Part shown: positions 1 to 11,671 of the stretch, piece by piece | How positions within the stretch are numbered: position 1 is the first letter of the stretch | How the letters are laid out: the number at the start of each line of letters is the position of its first letter | Assembly: GCA_949752735.1 (NCBI GenBank) | Contig: OX457039.1 | Span: 26,249,420 to 26,313,419 of the forward strand | DNA: 64,000 nucleotides | Direction: 5' to 3' | From: Lumbricus terrestris | Lineage: Eukaryota; Annelida; Clitellata; Crassiclitellata; Lumbricidae | Notes under the pieces: generated by a model | What the model saw: the letters and a program-made list of their open reading frames with translations, nothing else | The model's database searches: none | Told to the model about the DNA's origin: nothing | Position numbers and translations under genes: made by a program

Positions 1-92
<92 letters not shown>

Positions 93-135
93 TGATGATG
101 ATGACGACGACGACGACGACGATTATCATCATCAT
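1..135. repeat. (GAC)n microsatellite at window edge
   Basis: Near-perfect GAC trinucleotide tract with a short GAT interruption, running off the left edge. Poly-Asp or similar translations through it are artefacts. Confidence 0.95.
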
Positions 136-299
136 AATCATCATCATCATCATTGTGCGTCATCATCGTCAATAACAAAAATAATCAGAGTTATAACATT
201 AGCATCAATATAAATATTATCAGCTTCACATCAGGAGCAACATCGTCATCAGTATCATCATGTTTATCATCAGCATCATTTCAACCTTGTCATCTGCAG

Positions 300-436
300 C
301 ATGAACATCCACAACATCATGATCATCATCGTCATGATCATCATCATCATCATCATCATCATCATCGTCGTCATCATCATCATCGTCATCATCATCATCA
401 TCATCATCCTGACCATCATCATTATCATCATATTTA
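300..436. repeat. (ATC)n imperfect microsatellite
   Basis: Imperfect CAT/ATC trinucleotide array with occasional GTC units. It yields poly-His or poly-Asp open frames on the two strands, which I treat as non-coding. The 437-1300 stretch that follows holds a short (GCT)n tract near 885-910 and no recognisable gene. Confidence 0.9.
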
Positions 437-1299
437 ATCGCATTCAGAGTCAGCATCCTTAACAACATTGCAAGTACAAAATTTACTTCATACACCATAA
501 TCATCTAGGCTATCAAGATCACTATCTACATCGTGGAAATACGAGCACTACCAAAGCCAGACAGCATTCGCCTGCTAAATGCCGACCCATAATATAAGTC
601 GAACCGACCAATCAGCCATGACTGTATGCTTTTGCTTCTTTCGTATACGCCTCAACCAGACTCAGCTTAATAATATACATGTACGGACAGAAATGCATTC
701 CAAAAAAGATGGGAATATGTTTGTGTGCCTTTTATATTACTCCCACATGGCTTCGTTTCTTGGAACCTACACAAGTTTATTGGTTCGCATGTGTTCGACT
801 CAACGAAGAAAGTTCGTTCGCGTCTAACACATCAACTAAGATTTACGGCGTTTTAAATAAGATTCGGTTCTCCACACTCTAGCCTGCTGCTGCTGCTGCT
901 GCTGCTGCTGCCTATACCAAGCCGATCGCTGGTTTTCTGTGCGCTCATCACATTGGTATATATACTGCAGGGACTGTATATAAGCATCAGTCTATCTTGC
1001 TTTTTGGCCCGACAATTAATCAGACATGAAATTCTTAGTGATCAACATGCTGATGCATATACATTATATATACATATACACTTGTACAGTATACATAGTT
1101 GTCTAGAGCAGACATAAATCATAAAGGATTTATATTTAAGCATCAAGGCGACGGATAGAAGACCTTGATTGGCTTGTGCTACCGAGTGATCGTCCACAAT
1201 AAGTCTCAAGCTCTCAGCAAGCAGATAAGTCGTCCAATGATGTGATACGTTCCAAAGAATATGTACTCCTAGTCCACATGCAAAGCTCATTTGTAATAG

Positions 1300-1735
1300 G
1301 AGGAACTGTATACAATCATGCTACACCACTCCTACGCGATGTCTTGCATTGGCTGCCTGTCCCGTTCCGAATTGAGTTCAAGCTCAGTTTGCTGGTATAC
1401 AAATCGCTTCATGGGACAGCGCCTGAATACATCCGTGACTACTGTTCTGAGACCCATTCCTCCGCTTCCGGGCTGCGACTCAGGTCGCCTGGGAAGACCG
1501 ACCTTCATGTACGGAGGATGAGGACACGTTTCGGCGACCATGCATTCTCGGTTGCTGGTCCCAGATGCTGGAACAGTCTTCCACCGGACATTAGATTGGC
1601 CGCCTCAGTGGACTCTTTTAAAACAAAGCTTAAAACTGATCTGTTTGCTAAGGCTTATCCCGCAGCTAATCATTTGTGAGGCGCCCTTGTAGCGGTGATC
1701 ACAATGAAGGTGTTCAGTCATCATAAAGAAGAAAA
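1300..1735 (+). mobile_element. 5'-truncated LINE fragment, C-terminal end of ORF2
   Basis: The open frame covering 1242-1679 carries the pattern typical of the extreme C-terminus of CR1/Rex-type LINE ORF2 proteins: 'LHWLPVPFRIEFK', 'YKSLHGTAPEYI', then 'FSVAGPRCWNSLPPDIR' and 'FKTKLKTDLF' before the stop. No endonuclease or catalytic RT segment is present, so this is a 5'-truncated dead copy. It ends near an A-rich stretch around 1727-1735. The family assignment is by recognised pattern; the exact clade is not determined. Confidence 0.8.
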
Positions 1736-2196
1736 TTGGCCCTACACAAGAACTGGATAAGCGGTGCACTGTACTATATTCTATATATTTACCGACAGAT
1801 TTCTCTGGAGCGAATCGAGGTGATAGTTTATTCCATTCTTAATCGTAGTAGAAAGTTTGTGACTGAATCTGCATGTGTCTGATAATTGCAACCGTTTGTT
1901 TTTAGCAATTAGTATGATTGTGTCTTCCGAGTGCAAACGTAGCTACAGCTGGACTTGACAGTTGAAGGAACATCCGGGTACCGGTAGCGAATAGATTAAT
2001 AAGCAATAACGATCGATATCGATTCAATGAGTCTTTGAATGCGTCATCTCGACAATTGCAACATCCACCGGAGTGACTACAGACCATAGACCAAAGATGA
2101 GATAGACTGAGCAGTTGTCTTCAGGCCATTTCGACAGAGATCCACATCGGCATTCTTCAGCCAAACTCCCCCTCCATTTTCTCCAGACCTATCCGC

Positions 2197-2199
<3 letters not shown>

Positions 2200-2238
<39 letters not shown>
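2200..2238. repeat. (TA)n microsatellite
   Basis: Uninterrupted TA dinucleotide run. Neighbouring 2280-2470 is purine-rich GGA/GAG sequence with no supported gene. Confidence 0.95.
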
Positions 2239-2240
<2 letters not shown>

Positions 2241-2589
2241 GTGAACTTTGACCTTTGGCTGCTGGTGCCAGCTCACCATAGATGCCAACGAGGAAGAGAA
2301 GCTGATGAGGAACAACTGATGCATCGGTCGACGGCGATGGATGACTGCAGCGGAGGCGGAGGGACGGGAGGAGGACGGAGGGACGAGAGGAGGGTAGAGA
2401 GACATGGAGGGGGTGGAGGGACATGGAGTAGGGTGGAGGCGGAGAAGTGGAGAAGACTCCACCTGGAATTCACAGTTGTCCGTCGGCTTAAGTCATATGG
2501 AAAAATGCAGCAGCAACAGCTCACACTGTAGCATCAGCAGCAGCAACAAGGTCACGTTAGACGTCGTAGGCGGAAGGAACCGTCACCAG

Positions 2590-2591
2590 GC

Positions 2592-2644
<53 letters not shown>
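2590..2644. repeat. (AAC)n microsatellite
   Basis: CAA/AAC trinucleotide tract; a second AAC tract lies at 3962-4018. Poly-Thr and poly-Leu frames across it are artefacts. Confidence 0.9.
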
Positions 2645-2863
2645 AAGCAACATTTGTAATTGTAATTGTAACCGAACATTTACATAGCGCCAGTTCAAGC
2701 GCAAGCTGAGCATAGAAGCCCTTTGCATCGAGAAATGGAGTTTATCAGTTGGCAAAACAATACGCAATGAACCGAAGGAGTCACCCGTGGCAGGCACGCG
2801 CACATAGGCTACGTAGGACCCAACTAGCGGATCCCCACCAGTCGATCAAGTGTTGCCGACGTC

Positions 2864-2950
2864 ATAATCTTCATCATCATCATCGTCATCATCACCATAA
2901 TCATCATCATCGTCATCATCATCTTCATCATCATTGTCATCGTCATTGTT
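2864..2950. repeat. Imperfect (ATC)n microsatellite
   Basis: CAT/ATC trinucleotide array with scattered substitutions. Apart from this and the AAC tract at 3962-4018, I see nothing recognisable between 2950 and 4370; remaining exons of the PDZ gene could be hidden here but none could be supported. Confidence 0.85.
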
Positions 2951-3960
2951 GTCTTCTACAGTAGCCTAACACGTCAATCGTCGCTTCGCCTTCTCTGTCA
3001 CTTTGGCGAATTATTTTGTCGAGAAGCAGAATTTGTTCAGCGATTTCTAACATCCTGGAGTTTAGGCTACTGACGACTGATTTGAGTTTAGAATCTTAGT
3101 CTTCGATCGTTTCTGCTGTGGATATTTTGCACGACTAATGATACATGTATCATTGACTTCATTGTATCTATAGACCGACCGGCACGTGACAACTGCCATT
3201 CACATGCACCCAGCGGCGGTGGCTCGATGGATGGTCGGACTTAACGTTACCCTTGACGGTGTTGTCGTTTTAAATGTGCATCATTAAAGTGCATATAATT
3301 GCTTACTGGTGATATTTCTTTTCTTAGTGACATTGAACATTTTGGCTAATGCAGAGAGTGCCCATATGGTCACTTGAGTGGCGCTACAGAAATGACCCAA
3401 TTGAAACAAAGAAATTATTAAGGCAGCAACAGTCATTATCATGATCATATTATGTCGTCGCTGTCAACGATATATCTTCATATTCGCATCTGCATGCTGA
3501 GCATCTTCATTAAGCCTGATATTCTCAGCTGCGTAGGCCTATACCTTTACAGTAATAGGAAAGTCATCGAAATCAATCAGGTCTCTTTCAAAGCATGTGA
3601 ATGCATTTAAAGTTTTAAGCTCATTGTCGCAATGCCTGCTTTATGCAACCAATTCGACAACCAATTAGCACTAAGTCGTGCATAGATCGACAAAACATTT
3701 GAGGAGGAATATATTTGCAGAAAATAATGCATTGTGATGAATGCCTATGGGTATACAAAACTATACATGCTGAAATCAAGCATCTAATTTGTCAGATGAA
3801 GTTTGCCAACACGACAGCTGATTATGCATCGTAACTAGAGCAAAAAAACCACTAACATTATAATTATCAATTACAGTAATTCGCGACAAATAACATAATA
3901 TCTAATCTCAAGGAAGAGACAGACGGTTTTCAAAGGCATCTCCATTCACATCAACAGCAT

Positions 3961-3961
<1 letters not shown>

Positions 3962-3993
<32 letters not shown>

Positions 3994-4018
3994 GCAACAA
4001 CAACAACAACAACAACAG
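3962..4018. repeat. (AAC)n microsatellite
   Basis: CAA/AAC tract with one CAG interruption. Confidence 0.9.
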
Positions 4019-4373
4019 CTGACCATGGCACTCAACTACTCCGAATGAAATTGAACTCAGAACCCATATTCAATTGGTTTAGCATAAGTAAAGATAGCAT
4101 CACTCTAAGCAAACATGGCAGCAAGAAGATGCAGCAACAGTGATGATGTTGACCATGATGACGATATTAACAAAAGCAGTTACATATTTCAACTAGCCTA
4201 TGATTCAAACAACTATTATTTTAGATGCGTTACGTGCAAAACTTGATTAGGCCTACTTGCTTTTTTCCAGCAAATTTTCAATGTTGGATAACACTAAACT
4301 GCCAATCACTGTCATGACGTGGTCGTCGTAGGCCTATTAAGCATAAAGCATAAAAACTAGCACACGCTTTTAC

Positions 4374-4501
4374 GTGACAAACGAACACTGTCGTGTGCTA
4401 CAGTCACATCCTGGAGCAGATCTACTGCATGAGGAGGTTCAAGTGACTGACTAACTTGGCGAATGGGAACACGGTGCACGGCTCTGTCTCTTTCAATTAG
4501 T
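4374..4501 (-). CDS. Candidate third exon of the PDZ-LIM-like gene
   Basis: Directly downstream of the second PDZ exon, a minus-strand segment starts after an AG acceptor (4503-4502) and supplies the single base needed to complete the split Lys codon. It then stays open for 42 codons to a GT donor (4373-4372) in phase 1. The peptide starts 'LIERDRAVHRVPIRQ' and contains 'LEPPHAVDLLQDVTV'. It resembles no domain I recognise, as expected for the variable linker after the PDZ of this family. Acceptor, phase and lack of stops agree, but this could be chance. Confidence 0.45.
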
Positions 4502-6601
4502 CTGTGCAAGGTTAGGCCTGCTTGTAGGATCAAGGCACGACCAGGGAACGATATTTTGCCTGCAGACTAGACGGAGCGCAGTAACTGATAATGTCCAATT
4601 AGTAGCCTATAAAAACTTTTTATTATAAAATACCAAGCAGCAATAGTTGTGGTGCTGTGAACGACTTACTTTGAAACTCTCAACTCCAACGCATTTCCGC
4701 ATGTCTTGATCTGCAGCATTGCTTGAGCATGCGTCAGCGGCGCAGTCTCCGCCTCTCCGATCCGAAGAATGACGTCACCGGAACTGAGATTGCTTGCGGC
4801 GATGCTTCCAGAAGTCACCTGATCACAGACGAATTATGATGTCGGATCATATCAGATGTATGCGCTTTTGCAAGGCTATCACTGTAAACGGACATTTGTT
4901 TAGCGCCTCTAGTTATAGAGAGCTAAACAGAAGCGCTCTGGGTTATTACAAGATGATGAAGAGAAGACGACGAAGAGTAAATTTCCTCTGCACTCTAATT
5001 AGGCGTATACTCTGTAGCTTTGCATGTGGTGAGATTTCAAGTCTTCAACCGAAAGAGGTTGTGACGTTTAGGGTTAATTCCAGGAGTAGAGAGTCAATTA
5101 TGGTTTGCTGAGCAGGAGTTGCCAGTCTAGTTTGAGGTCAAAGTAATGTTAATCCCTTTACCGGCCGCCCGGTATAGGCCTATAATCGTATATAAAATTG
5201 ACAACTAAAATAGGAATAGACTAGCCGGTAAAAGGGTTAAATGCCTCTATATTATGGTTGCGGTGCATTTCCTTGTATACGTACTCTACATCCTAAGATT
5301 GTACGATCTTGGATTTGTGTTGAGACAAATTATTTATTATTGTCACCGCTGTTCTAGACTTCTAGTCATGGTGATTATCATCGATTCCTATTGTCTTTGT
5401 TTCGCTCTCGGTCTTGGTCGTGATGTCTTTGCATTTGGAAATGTCTTGAAGCAATTGCCTTGGTCAGTCTTAACTATGGATCTTCACATGGGAAAGGATC
5501 TTTGCTGCAGTTGAAAGTTTGTTTGAAATCGACATGACCTCATGATGACCCTATAGCACAGCAGCTGGTTTTAGGTGTGTTTTTTTGGCCTTTTTGTAAT
5601 CCATGTAGGTCTACTAACTGAACTGTAGACCTGCATTAAAAGCGACTGTTTACATTTCTAATGAAAACAACTGAATTTGTAAGCAAAACGAAACAATAGA
5701 AGTTGTAGGTCTAATTCTCTTGTTTTATTCTGCTAGAACAAGACCGCCTCAAGTTTCTCTACAGGGTGCGCAAAAAAGACCACCCCTAGGTTTTTTGCCA
5801 ATATCTTGGCCAAAAGGAAGAATTTGAAAATGAAATTTTACGCGGTCATAGACAATTCATATTTTTATCTACACACGATGGCCACATTTCATCAAAATAT
5901 TTCAAACAGAACAAAAGTTATACAACTTTTTGGAAACCCACCCCCCGTTTTTGACGATTCAAAAACGTAACGCAACAAAAAGTAGCAAAAACACGATTTC
6001 ATTAACAATTCTTAAATTTATTAGAAATTCTTACGTTTGGTCAAGATATTGGCAAAAAACCTAGGGGGTCTTTTTTGGCGCACCCTGTAGATTAACCATT
6101 TTGCAGATAGTCTACATGACCTCTGTTTATTTCAATTTTGATATGGAATATCATCGATGGCAAATAATTGTTTAGCAGACATTAGCAATACAACGCGACT
6201 TAGATAGGCTATAGGGAGTCAGGGAGTCAAGGCTAGAGAGATTGGAATTAAGATAACATCAGTTGGAGAGTTCTTTTTCTGGAAGTGCAAAACTTTTATT
6301 TGCGCGTTCACTCATTAAAAGGGATGAATCATGAATTAAATATCTGCCATATTACAGTGCTATCCATGGTTGATCACATTCTGTAGACGGCCTACAGAAT
6401 GTGATGCCGAAACAAAGTTCTCCCGCGCACCATAGGCTAAGATATTTACCTTCAGATAGGACTGTTTACTGAATGAACATTCCACCGGATAGAGCTTACC
6501 CTTTGAACGGTCAGCGGTTGCTGGAAATCCTTTCCACCTTGAAGTCGAAACCCCCAAGGTACTTCCTCACTTGGTCGTTGTAACCAGATCGTGTCCCCCA
6601 T
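4374..6601 (-). CDS. PDZ domain protein, ALP/Enigma/Zasp (PDZ-LIM) type, 5' part only
   Basis: Two firm exons: 6601-6500 (34 codons, phase 0, donor GTAAGC) and 4818-4670 (149 bp, phase 2, donor GTAAGT), plus the candidate exon 4501-4374. Together the first two encode one PDZ domain. Exon 1 gives the carboxylate-binding loop and first strands, 'PWGFRLQGGKDF' (residues 15-26), diagnostic of the ALP/Enigma/Zasp group. Exon 2 gives 'GSIAASNLSSGDVILRIG' and 'LTHAQAMLQIKTCG', the usual helix and GDxIL segment. The start ATG (6601-6599) sits about where family members begin. Known members are actin/alpha-actinin scaffolds of muscle Z-discs and stress fibres and carry C-terminal LIM domains. Those LIM exons would lie at lower coordinates and off the window edge, so the LIM part is inferred. 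Intron 1 holds a TA-flanked MITE at 5762-6087. Confidence 0.82.
5762..6087. mobile_element. MITE with long terminal inverted repeats, TA target duplication
   Basis: The ends are inverted copies: left CAGGGTGCGC, right GCGCACCCTG. Inversion continues through 'CCTAGGTTTTTTGCCAATATCTTG' with few mismatches, and TA flanks both sides (5760-5761 and 6088-6089). At 326 bp without coding capacity it is a Tc1/mariner-type non-autonomous element. It lies inside intron 1 of the PDZ gene. Confidence 0.85.
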
Positions 6602-7009
6602 TGCTGCTCTGACCAATGACCCACGTTACACCAACTAAACAAACTCCCCAAACCCAGGAAGACTCGTTACGTCCGCCGGCAATTGCTCGATCTCTGCAGA
6701 CAGCAAGACTTTGGTGCAGTTCCTGTCAGCGTCAGGATGCAGCGAAGCAGGTAGACGGTGAGGAGCAGACACCGACGGGAAGCGGTGGCCTGGTCGGGGT
6801 GGAGGCAGGCGGAGGAGGTGGAGGCCGACAGGGCGAACGGGCGTGGGCCGGATTTGCCAACTGCGTATAGTATAGGCCTAGCTGGTGCTGTCTGCTGTAG
6901 AAACACAGTCAGCGTCTGCTACTGTAGTATATTAGTCTGCGAACGACCTACGCATGCAGCGAAGGCAGCAAACGCATGTTATATCGGATAAACAGAGATA
7001 AGTAAAAGA

Positions 7010-7056
<47 letters not shown>

Positions 7057-7067
7057 AGAGAGAGAAA
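7010..7067. repeat. (GA)n microsatellite
   Basis: GA dinucleotide run. A looser purine tract (GAG/GGA-rich) follows at about 7250-7400. The rest of 6602-8250, upstream of the PDZ start, shows no recognisable gene; a GC-rich patch at about 6700-6860 could contain its promoter but no motif decides this. Confidence 0.9.
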
Positions 7068-8251
7068 GACAGTCTGCAGCTACATAACCGCAATGCTTAC
7101 CATCATCGATAGGAGGCGGTGGATGCCGTCGTGGTGTGCGCTATAGGCTAAGCATAAGTATAAGGGAAGCATAGCACAAGACCTGCTCAGCATCTACAGA
7201 TTCCAACTGAAGTCAGGCTATTTTTAACTTCGGTTACAGGAACCGCTGGTGAGGAGGAGGAAGAAGAGGAGGAGGAGGAGGAAGAGAAGGAGAAGTAGGA
7301 GAAAGAGGAGGAGGAGCAGCAGGAGCAGGAGGAGAAGGAGTAGGATATAGGAGCAGGATCGAGGGAGGAGGAGGAGGAACAGGAGCAAAAGCAAGAGGAG
7401 TCAGCATCCTTCGGTGATGCTATAGCCTCTGGAGATCTAGATACCCGAAGCCCTCGTTTCTATGCAGTATAGATGAACTCGTAATATAACCCTTCCACGA
7501 GAGCCGCCGTTTTGCTAAGCTGTTGTCCTGCGCGTGTGAACAAGATGCAAGATTCAAGATGCAAGATGCATGCATGTGCCATTTTGTACACAACCAATCA
7601 GCAGAAGAGTTACTGAAGTCGAGATTTAATGTCTGCTCTTCTCTCAGATGGTCATGATGCCATTAGAGACCCATTGTCCATGACTCCATTTCAGAGTCAA
7701 ACCATCGAACTCTATTCGCTCAACCTCACCAGTCATTAAATTTGTTACTGCTTTGAGAGATGCGACTGGTGACAGAAACTGGAAAACAACTCAAAACACT
7801 GCTTTTCACAGGCCATATCATGATTCTTCCTCTCCTTCTCTCCTCGTGACCTCCCTAACCGTTTCAACTCTAAACATCATCCTCCATTAACCATCCGTCC
7901 AACTCATCGCCTGACTATCCGGATCTTGACCTCTGCCGATCGATTTTGTTTTGATTGAGCGCCTGTGAATAAGTTGATGCCCGCAACTTGACTTTTGACG
8001 GCGCTGTAGAAGTTCCGAATTTGCGATATCATTACGGCAGAGCATTTATTATCTAAATCACTGCAGTACACAATTATCGTTGCTTTTCTTACACACCATA
8101 AGTGTTTGAGCTCTTGTTATTTTCTGTATTATATTGTTTTGTGCAACGTATACCACTGTCTGGGAATGAACGATCAATATAATTATGGTCAACCTAGAAG
8201 ATCTAAGATTCTGGCATAGTCATTAATTATATATAGCTTATAGATATGTAG

Positions 8252-8253
<2 letters not shown>

Positions 8254-8330
<77 letters not shown>
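8254..8330. repeat. (TA)n microsatellite
   Basis: Pure AT dinucleotide tract next to a GC-richer segment (8331-8570) that ends in a CCCGGGCACCGCTGGGG hairpin-like sequence. That segment resembles the tail of the Helitron at 15419-16136 and may be a decayed relative. Confidence 0.9.
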
Positions 8331-8332
<2 letters not shown>

Positions 8333-8581
8333 ACGGTTGGGCTGGTTCGGGTGGGCCAAAAGCGAAATTTATCGGGCAATGCAAAGTATACCCCAGAGAG
8401 GTGGAGGCAAGGTGGGCCGGCGGGTTAGGGGAGTCGGTGGGTGAATTGGATGAGGGAAAATAAGTAGGGTAGGAGAAGGAGCGAGGATGGGATGAAGTGA
8501 GGGTGGGGAAGAAAAGAAGGGAATTGACCGAGAGCGGGTGAATCCTAAATTTCCCGGGCACCGCTGGGGACCAACCTAAAC

Positions 8582-8605
8582 ATTAGGGTTAGGGTTAGGG
8601 TTAAG
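8582..8605 (+). repeat. Short interstitial telomere-like repeat
   Basis: About four TTAGGG-type units in a row (ATTAGGGTTAGGGTTAGGGTT). Probably a relic of repair or end insertion; too short to mean a chromosome end. Confidence 0.7.
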
Positions 8606-8676
8606 GCAGATGGAGGCATATGCATATAATTACGTGTATATTACTGTATTTATGCATATATAATTATATATGTATG

Positions 8677-8884
8677 TGCACTTGTTATAGCGCCCCTTCA
8701 AGATTTCTAATCAGAAACTTCCCGACTACAGCGCGGACACTGTATCGGAGTTTCACACCGAGCGCTGAGCAATTGCGAGTGAAGGACTTGCCCATGGTCC
8801 CTACGCGGCGACTTGAGCTAGATTCGAACCTGCAGCCCGCTAGCTGCAAGGCAAAGAGCATGCCCACTACACCACCGTGCCCCA
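8677..8884 (-). mobile_element. tRNA-derived SINE
   Basis: Read on the minus strand, the head has a pol III A-box-like GTGGTGTAGTGG and a B-box GGTTCGAATC (8821-8830). A conserved body follows ('GGGCAAGTCCTTCACTCGCAATTGCTCAGCGCT', given here only by its start GGGCAAGTCC and end) and a GGCGCTATAACAAGTGCA 3' end running into an AT-rich tail. The same body recurs at 11251, 11711, 41797 and 44724, defining a repeat family. Confidence 0.85.
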
Positions 8885-10192
8885 TGGTGCTGTATTAAGG
8901 AAACTTTGACTAGGTTTACTGTAATTAGTATTACACAGGCAAGTGTACTGCATTGATAATGCTGCATTTCTTTTAATTTACTTCTTTTGCCTTCTTACTG
9001 TGCTATCATTATTTGGTGAATAAAGGATGGATATATTTATCAATGTAATTTTTTCATCTGCACAACTGTATGTGGTTTTAGATGCGTTATCTTTTGTTCA
9101 TTTACAACCATACCAGCATGCCAACCTGGAGTCCATACTGGCCCATGCATGACCCGTATGGACCCAAATGGTTCCTATAGTCGATGCTTCCTGAACATTA
9201 GTGACTTTCGCCATATTCGACACATGCTTGCAATGACTAGGCCCTATAAAATTATGACTGCATCCACAATAGTTATCTCCAATCCAAGCTTCAGATCCTT
9301 CAATGCTGTGACTCTCCTCAACCTCCCTTGAGTCCATTCCACCCAGATTAAGAGAAATTTGGAGTTTACTATTATTACGATGCCGATTATGCTTCAAAGC
9401 GCAAATTCAAGTTTAAGGCTGAGCAATTATACAGTCCAATCTGGAATCCGTCAAACGGACGACTCAGAATAGGCTATGCATGGTTTCAAATGCCTCATTG
9501 AAGAGTCATAGATGCGCAACGAGTGTAACAGGTCTATGCTGCTGCTGCTAAATTAATCCTGATCAAATAATACTATAGATTGATCTATGCGATCTTCATT
9601 GAAATTAGTTGTGAGTAGCGTAATAGTTATCTTCTTCTTCTTCATTGTCCATGGGCTGACAGCCCGTAGGTGTCCACTGCGCACTTGACTGCTCTCTTCC
9701 ATGATTCCCTGTCCCGTGCCAATTATTAATTAATTATCACAAAAAGATACGAAAATAGGACACTGTAAAGTGATATCCTGAGACTGAGTCGATTACACCT
9801 TCTCCCTGATTTCTATGGATAACATTTTTTTTAAAATATCGCTTGCGAGCATATGTAACATGCATTGATGCTATAAATAACGACTCGTCAATCAACGTGA
9901 GCAGGAGCATATATAAAACTCAAACATCCGTTTTGAAGCTAAACCCAGAGAACAGCAACAGTCAATAATAACTGCAGTTTGCATCAAAAGTCGACACCTA
10001 TTATTATAGGCCTAAGTAGGAAGTCAAAGCGAGTAGGCCTATCTCTGTTGTAGCGTGATTCTGCACGTTTTTTGCAGTAGGCCCTAATGCGATAAATCCG
10101 AATAATTTTATATTCGTTATCAATTGCAGTTTAAGCGAAAGAGGAAGCTAAAGATAATGTCGTTTTGTAAGTACTGCTCATGACCATCGCAA

Positions 10193-10278
10193 TCATGATT
10201 CGAATGAGATAGAAAAGGAGCACCACCACCATTTGACCGCAAGTGACAATTTCCAACGCTTCTGCCTTCTCGTCAATC
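10193..10278 (-). CDS. Last exon of BRICHOS gene: multibasic site and Trp-rich C-terminal peptide
   Basis: Acceptor CACAG at 10283-10279, phase 1, 27 codons plus TGA (10195-10193). After Gly207, completed across the splice, it encodes 'LTRRQKR' (208-214), a furin-type RxxR/KR site. The final 20 residues start 'WKLSLAVKWWWC' and end 'SFSISFES'. The exon therefore isolates the presumed cleavage site and mature peptide from the BRICHOS fold. The peptide alternates hydrophobic and polar residues (beta-prone), has two Lys, one Glu, four Trp and a single Cys (226). A single Cys means no internal disulfide, unlike known BRICHOS-derived antimicrobial hairpins. Release and function are inferred. Confidence 0.8.
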
Positions 10279-11557
10279 CTGTGAAAAGAAATATCAAGAT
10301 ATGTATCGACCTAAGTATTTATTTTAATTAAAGGGATCGTCTACACTCTACACTATACGTTTCTTACGAAACTATAATAGGTCCCTATATAGTATATAGG
10401 CTACCACTGCTTGGACATTTTCACCAGTTAGCCTTCATTATTTTGTCATTATTCATCTTGTTGCGGGCCTAAATGTTTATTTATTGGCATTCATTGCTTC
10501 AAACTGATGTAGCGACAAGCAATCACAGGCAAAGAATGCTAAGACAACATGTCGTGAAATAAATGGTTAGCACAATATTATTAGGCCTACTATTATTAAT
10601 TTATTAGCCTACCCTCTGGCGAATCGCAACTGGGATAAACCCAGTATACTGAAGATCCTTCACACATCTCTCTCGATGTCCTGCTTAGAAACGACGTGTC
10701 TGGGATCGGAGTAGTTGCTGAACGATAGTGCATAGAGTAAGTGTAGTTCTGTTTCTGAAAATAAAGTAGACCTACATGTAGCCTGCATTTAGAGCAGGAG
10801 AAACACTATTGATCTACTCTACAAATATTAACATTTTCTGTGTTCTACAATTTCTAAACCTGATCCAGAATTTTCAATTTTATCGGTACGTAGTTAGTTT
10901 TGAAATAATCGTGCTGTCACTTCATTTAAGGCGTGTGATAAATTTCGTCCATGAAAATGTATGCATGCATGTACGTATGTATGGATGTATGTAGGGCAGG
11001 CTATGTATGTATAATAATAATAATAATACTAATAATATGTATGTAGGCCTATAATAGTAATAATAATAATGACGACAATTTCTAGGGCGGCGTAACACAG
11101 CATGCACATGCCGTTACAAAGGCGCCTCTACAAACACAAAATATTCAGTCAAAGATACGCCTTAGAAAACATATAGGCCTATGTCTTCAGTCGAGTTTTG
11201 AAAGCCTGTATGTATGTATGTATGTTTGTTTGTATGTTTGTTTGTATGCGCACTTGTTATAGCGCCTCTTCCAGCCCTCGCTACTCAGAGGCGCTCCCGA
11301 CTAGAGCGCGGACACTGCATCGGAGTTTCACGCCGAAGCGCTGAGCAATTGCGAGTGAAGGACTTGCCCAAGGTTACTACGCGGCGACTTGAGGTGGGTC
11401 CGAACCTCGAACCTTCCGGCTTCAAGGCAACGACGCCACCACTACACCACCGCGCTCCACAAATATTAACATGTATGTATGTATGTATGTATGTATGTAT
11501 GTATGTATGTATGTATGTATGTATGTATGTATGTGTGTATGTATGTATGTATGTATG

Positions 11558-11588
<31 letters not shown>

Positions 11589-11589
11589 C

Positions 11590-11638
<49 letters not shown>

Positions 11639-11639
11639 C

Positions 11640-11671
<32 letters not shown>

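Noticed and set aside
153..504. Poly-His and poly-Asp open reading frames
   Set aside because: They are translations of the ATC/GAT microsatellite with no flanking coding signature or splice context.
2273..2524. Pro-rich minus-strand frame as a linker exon of the PDZ gene
   Set aside because: Purine-rich low-complexity DNA gives such frames by chance; no acceptor/donor pair in the right phase was found.
8331..8570. Second Helitron tail
   Set aside because: The hairpin is similar to the Helitron at 16136 but the CTAG terminus is missing, so it is noted only as a possible relic.
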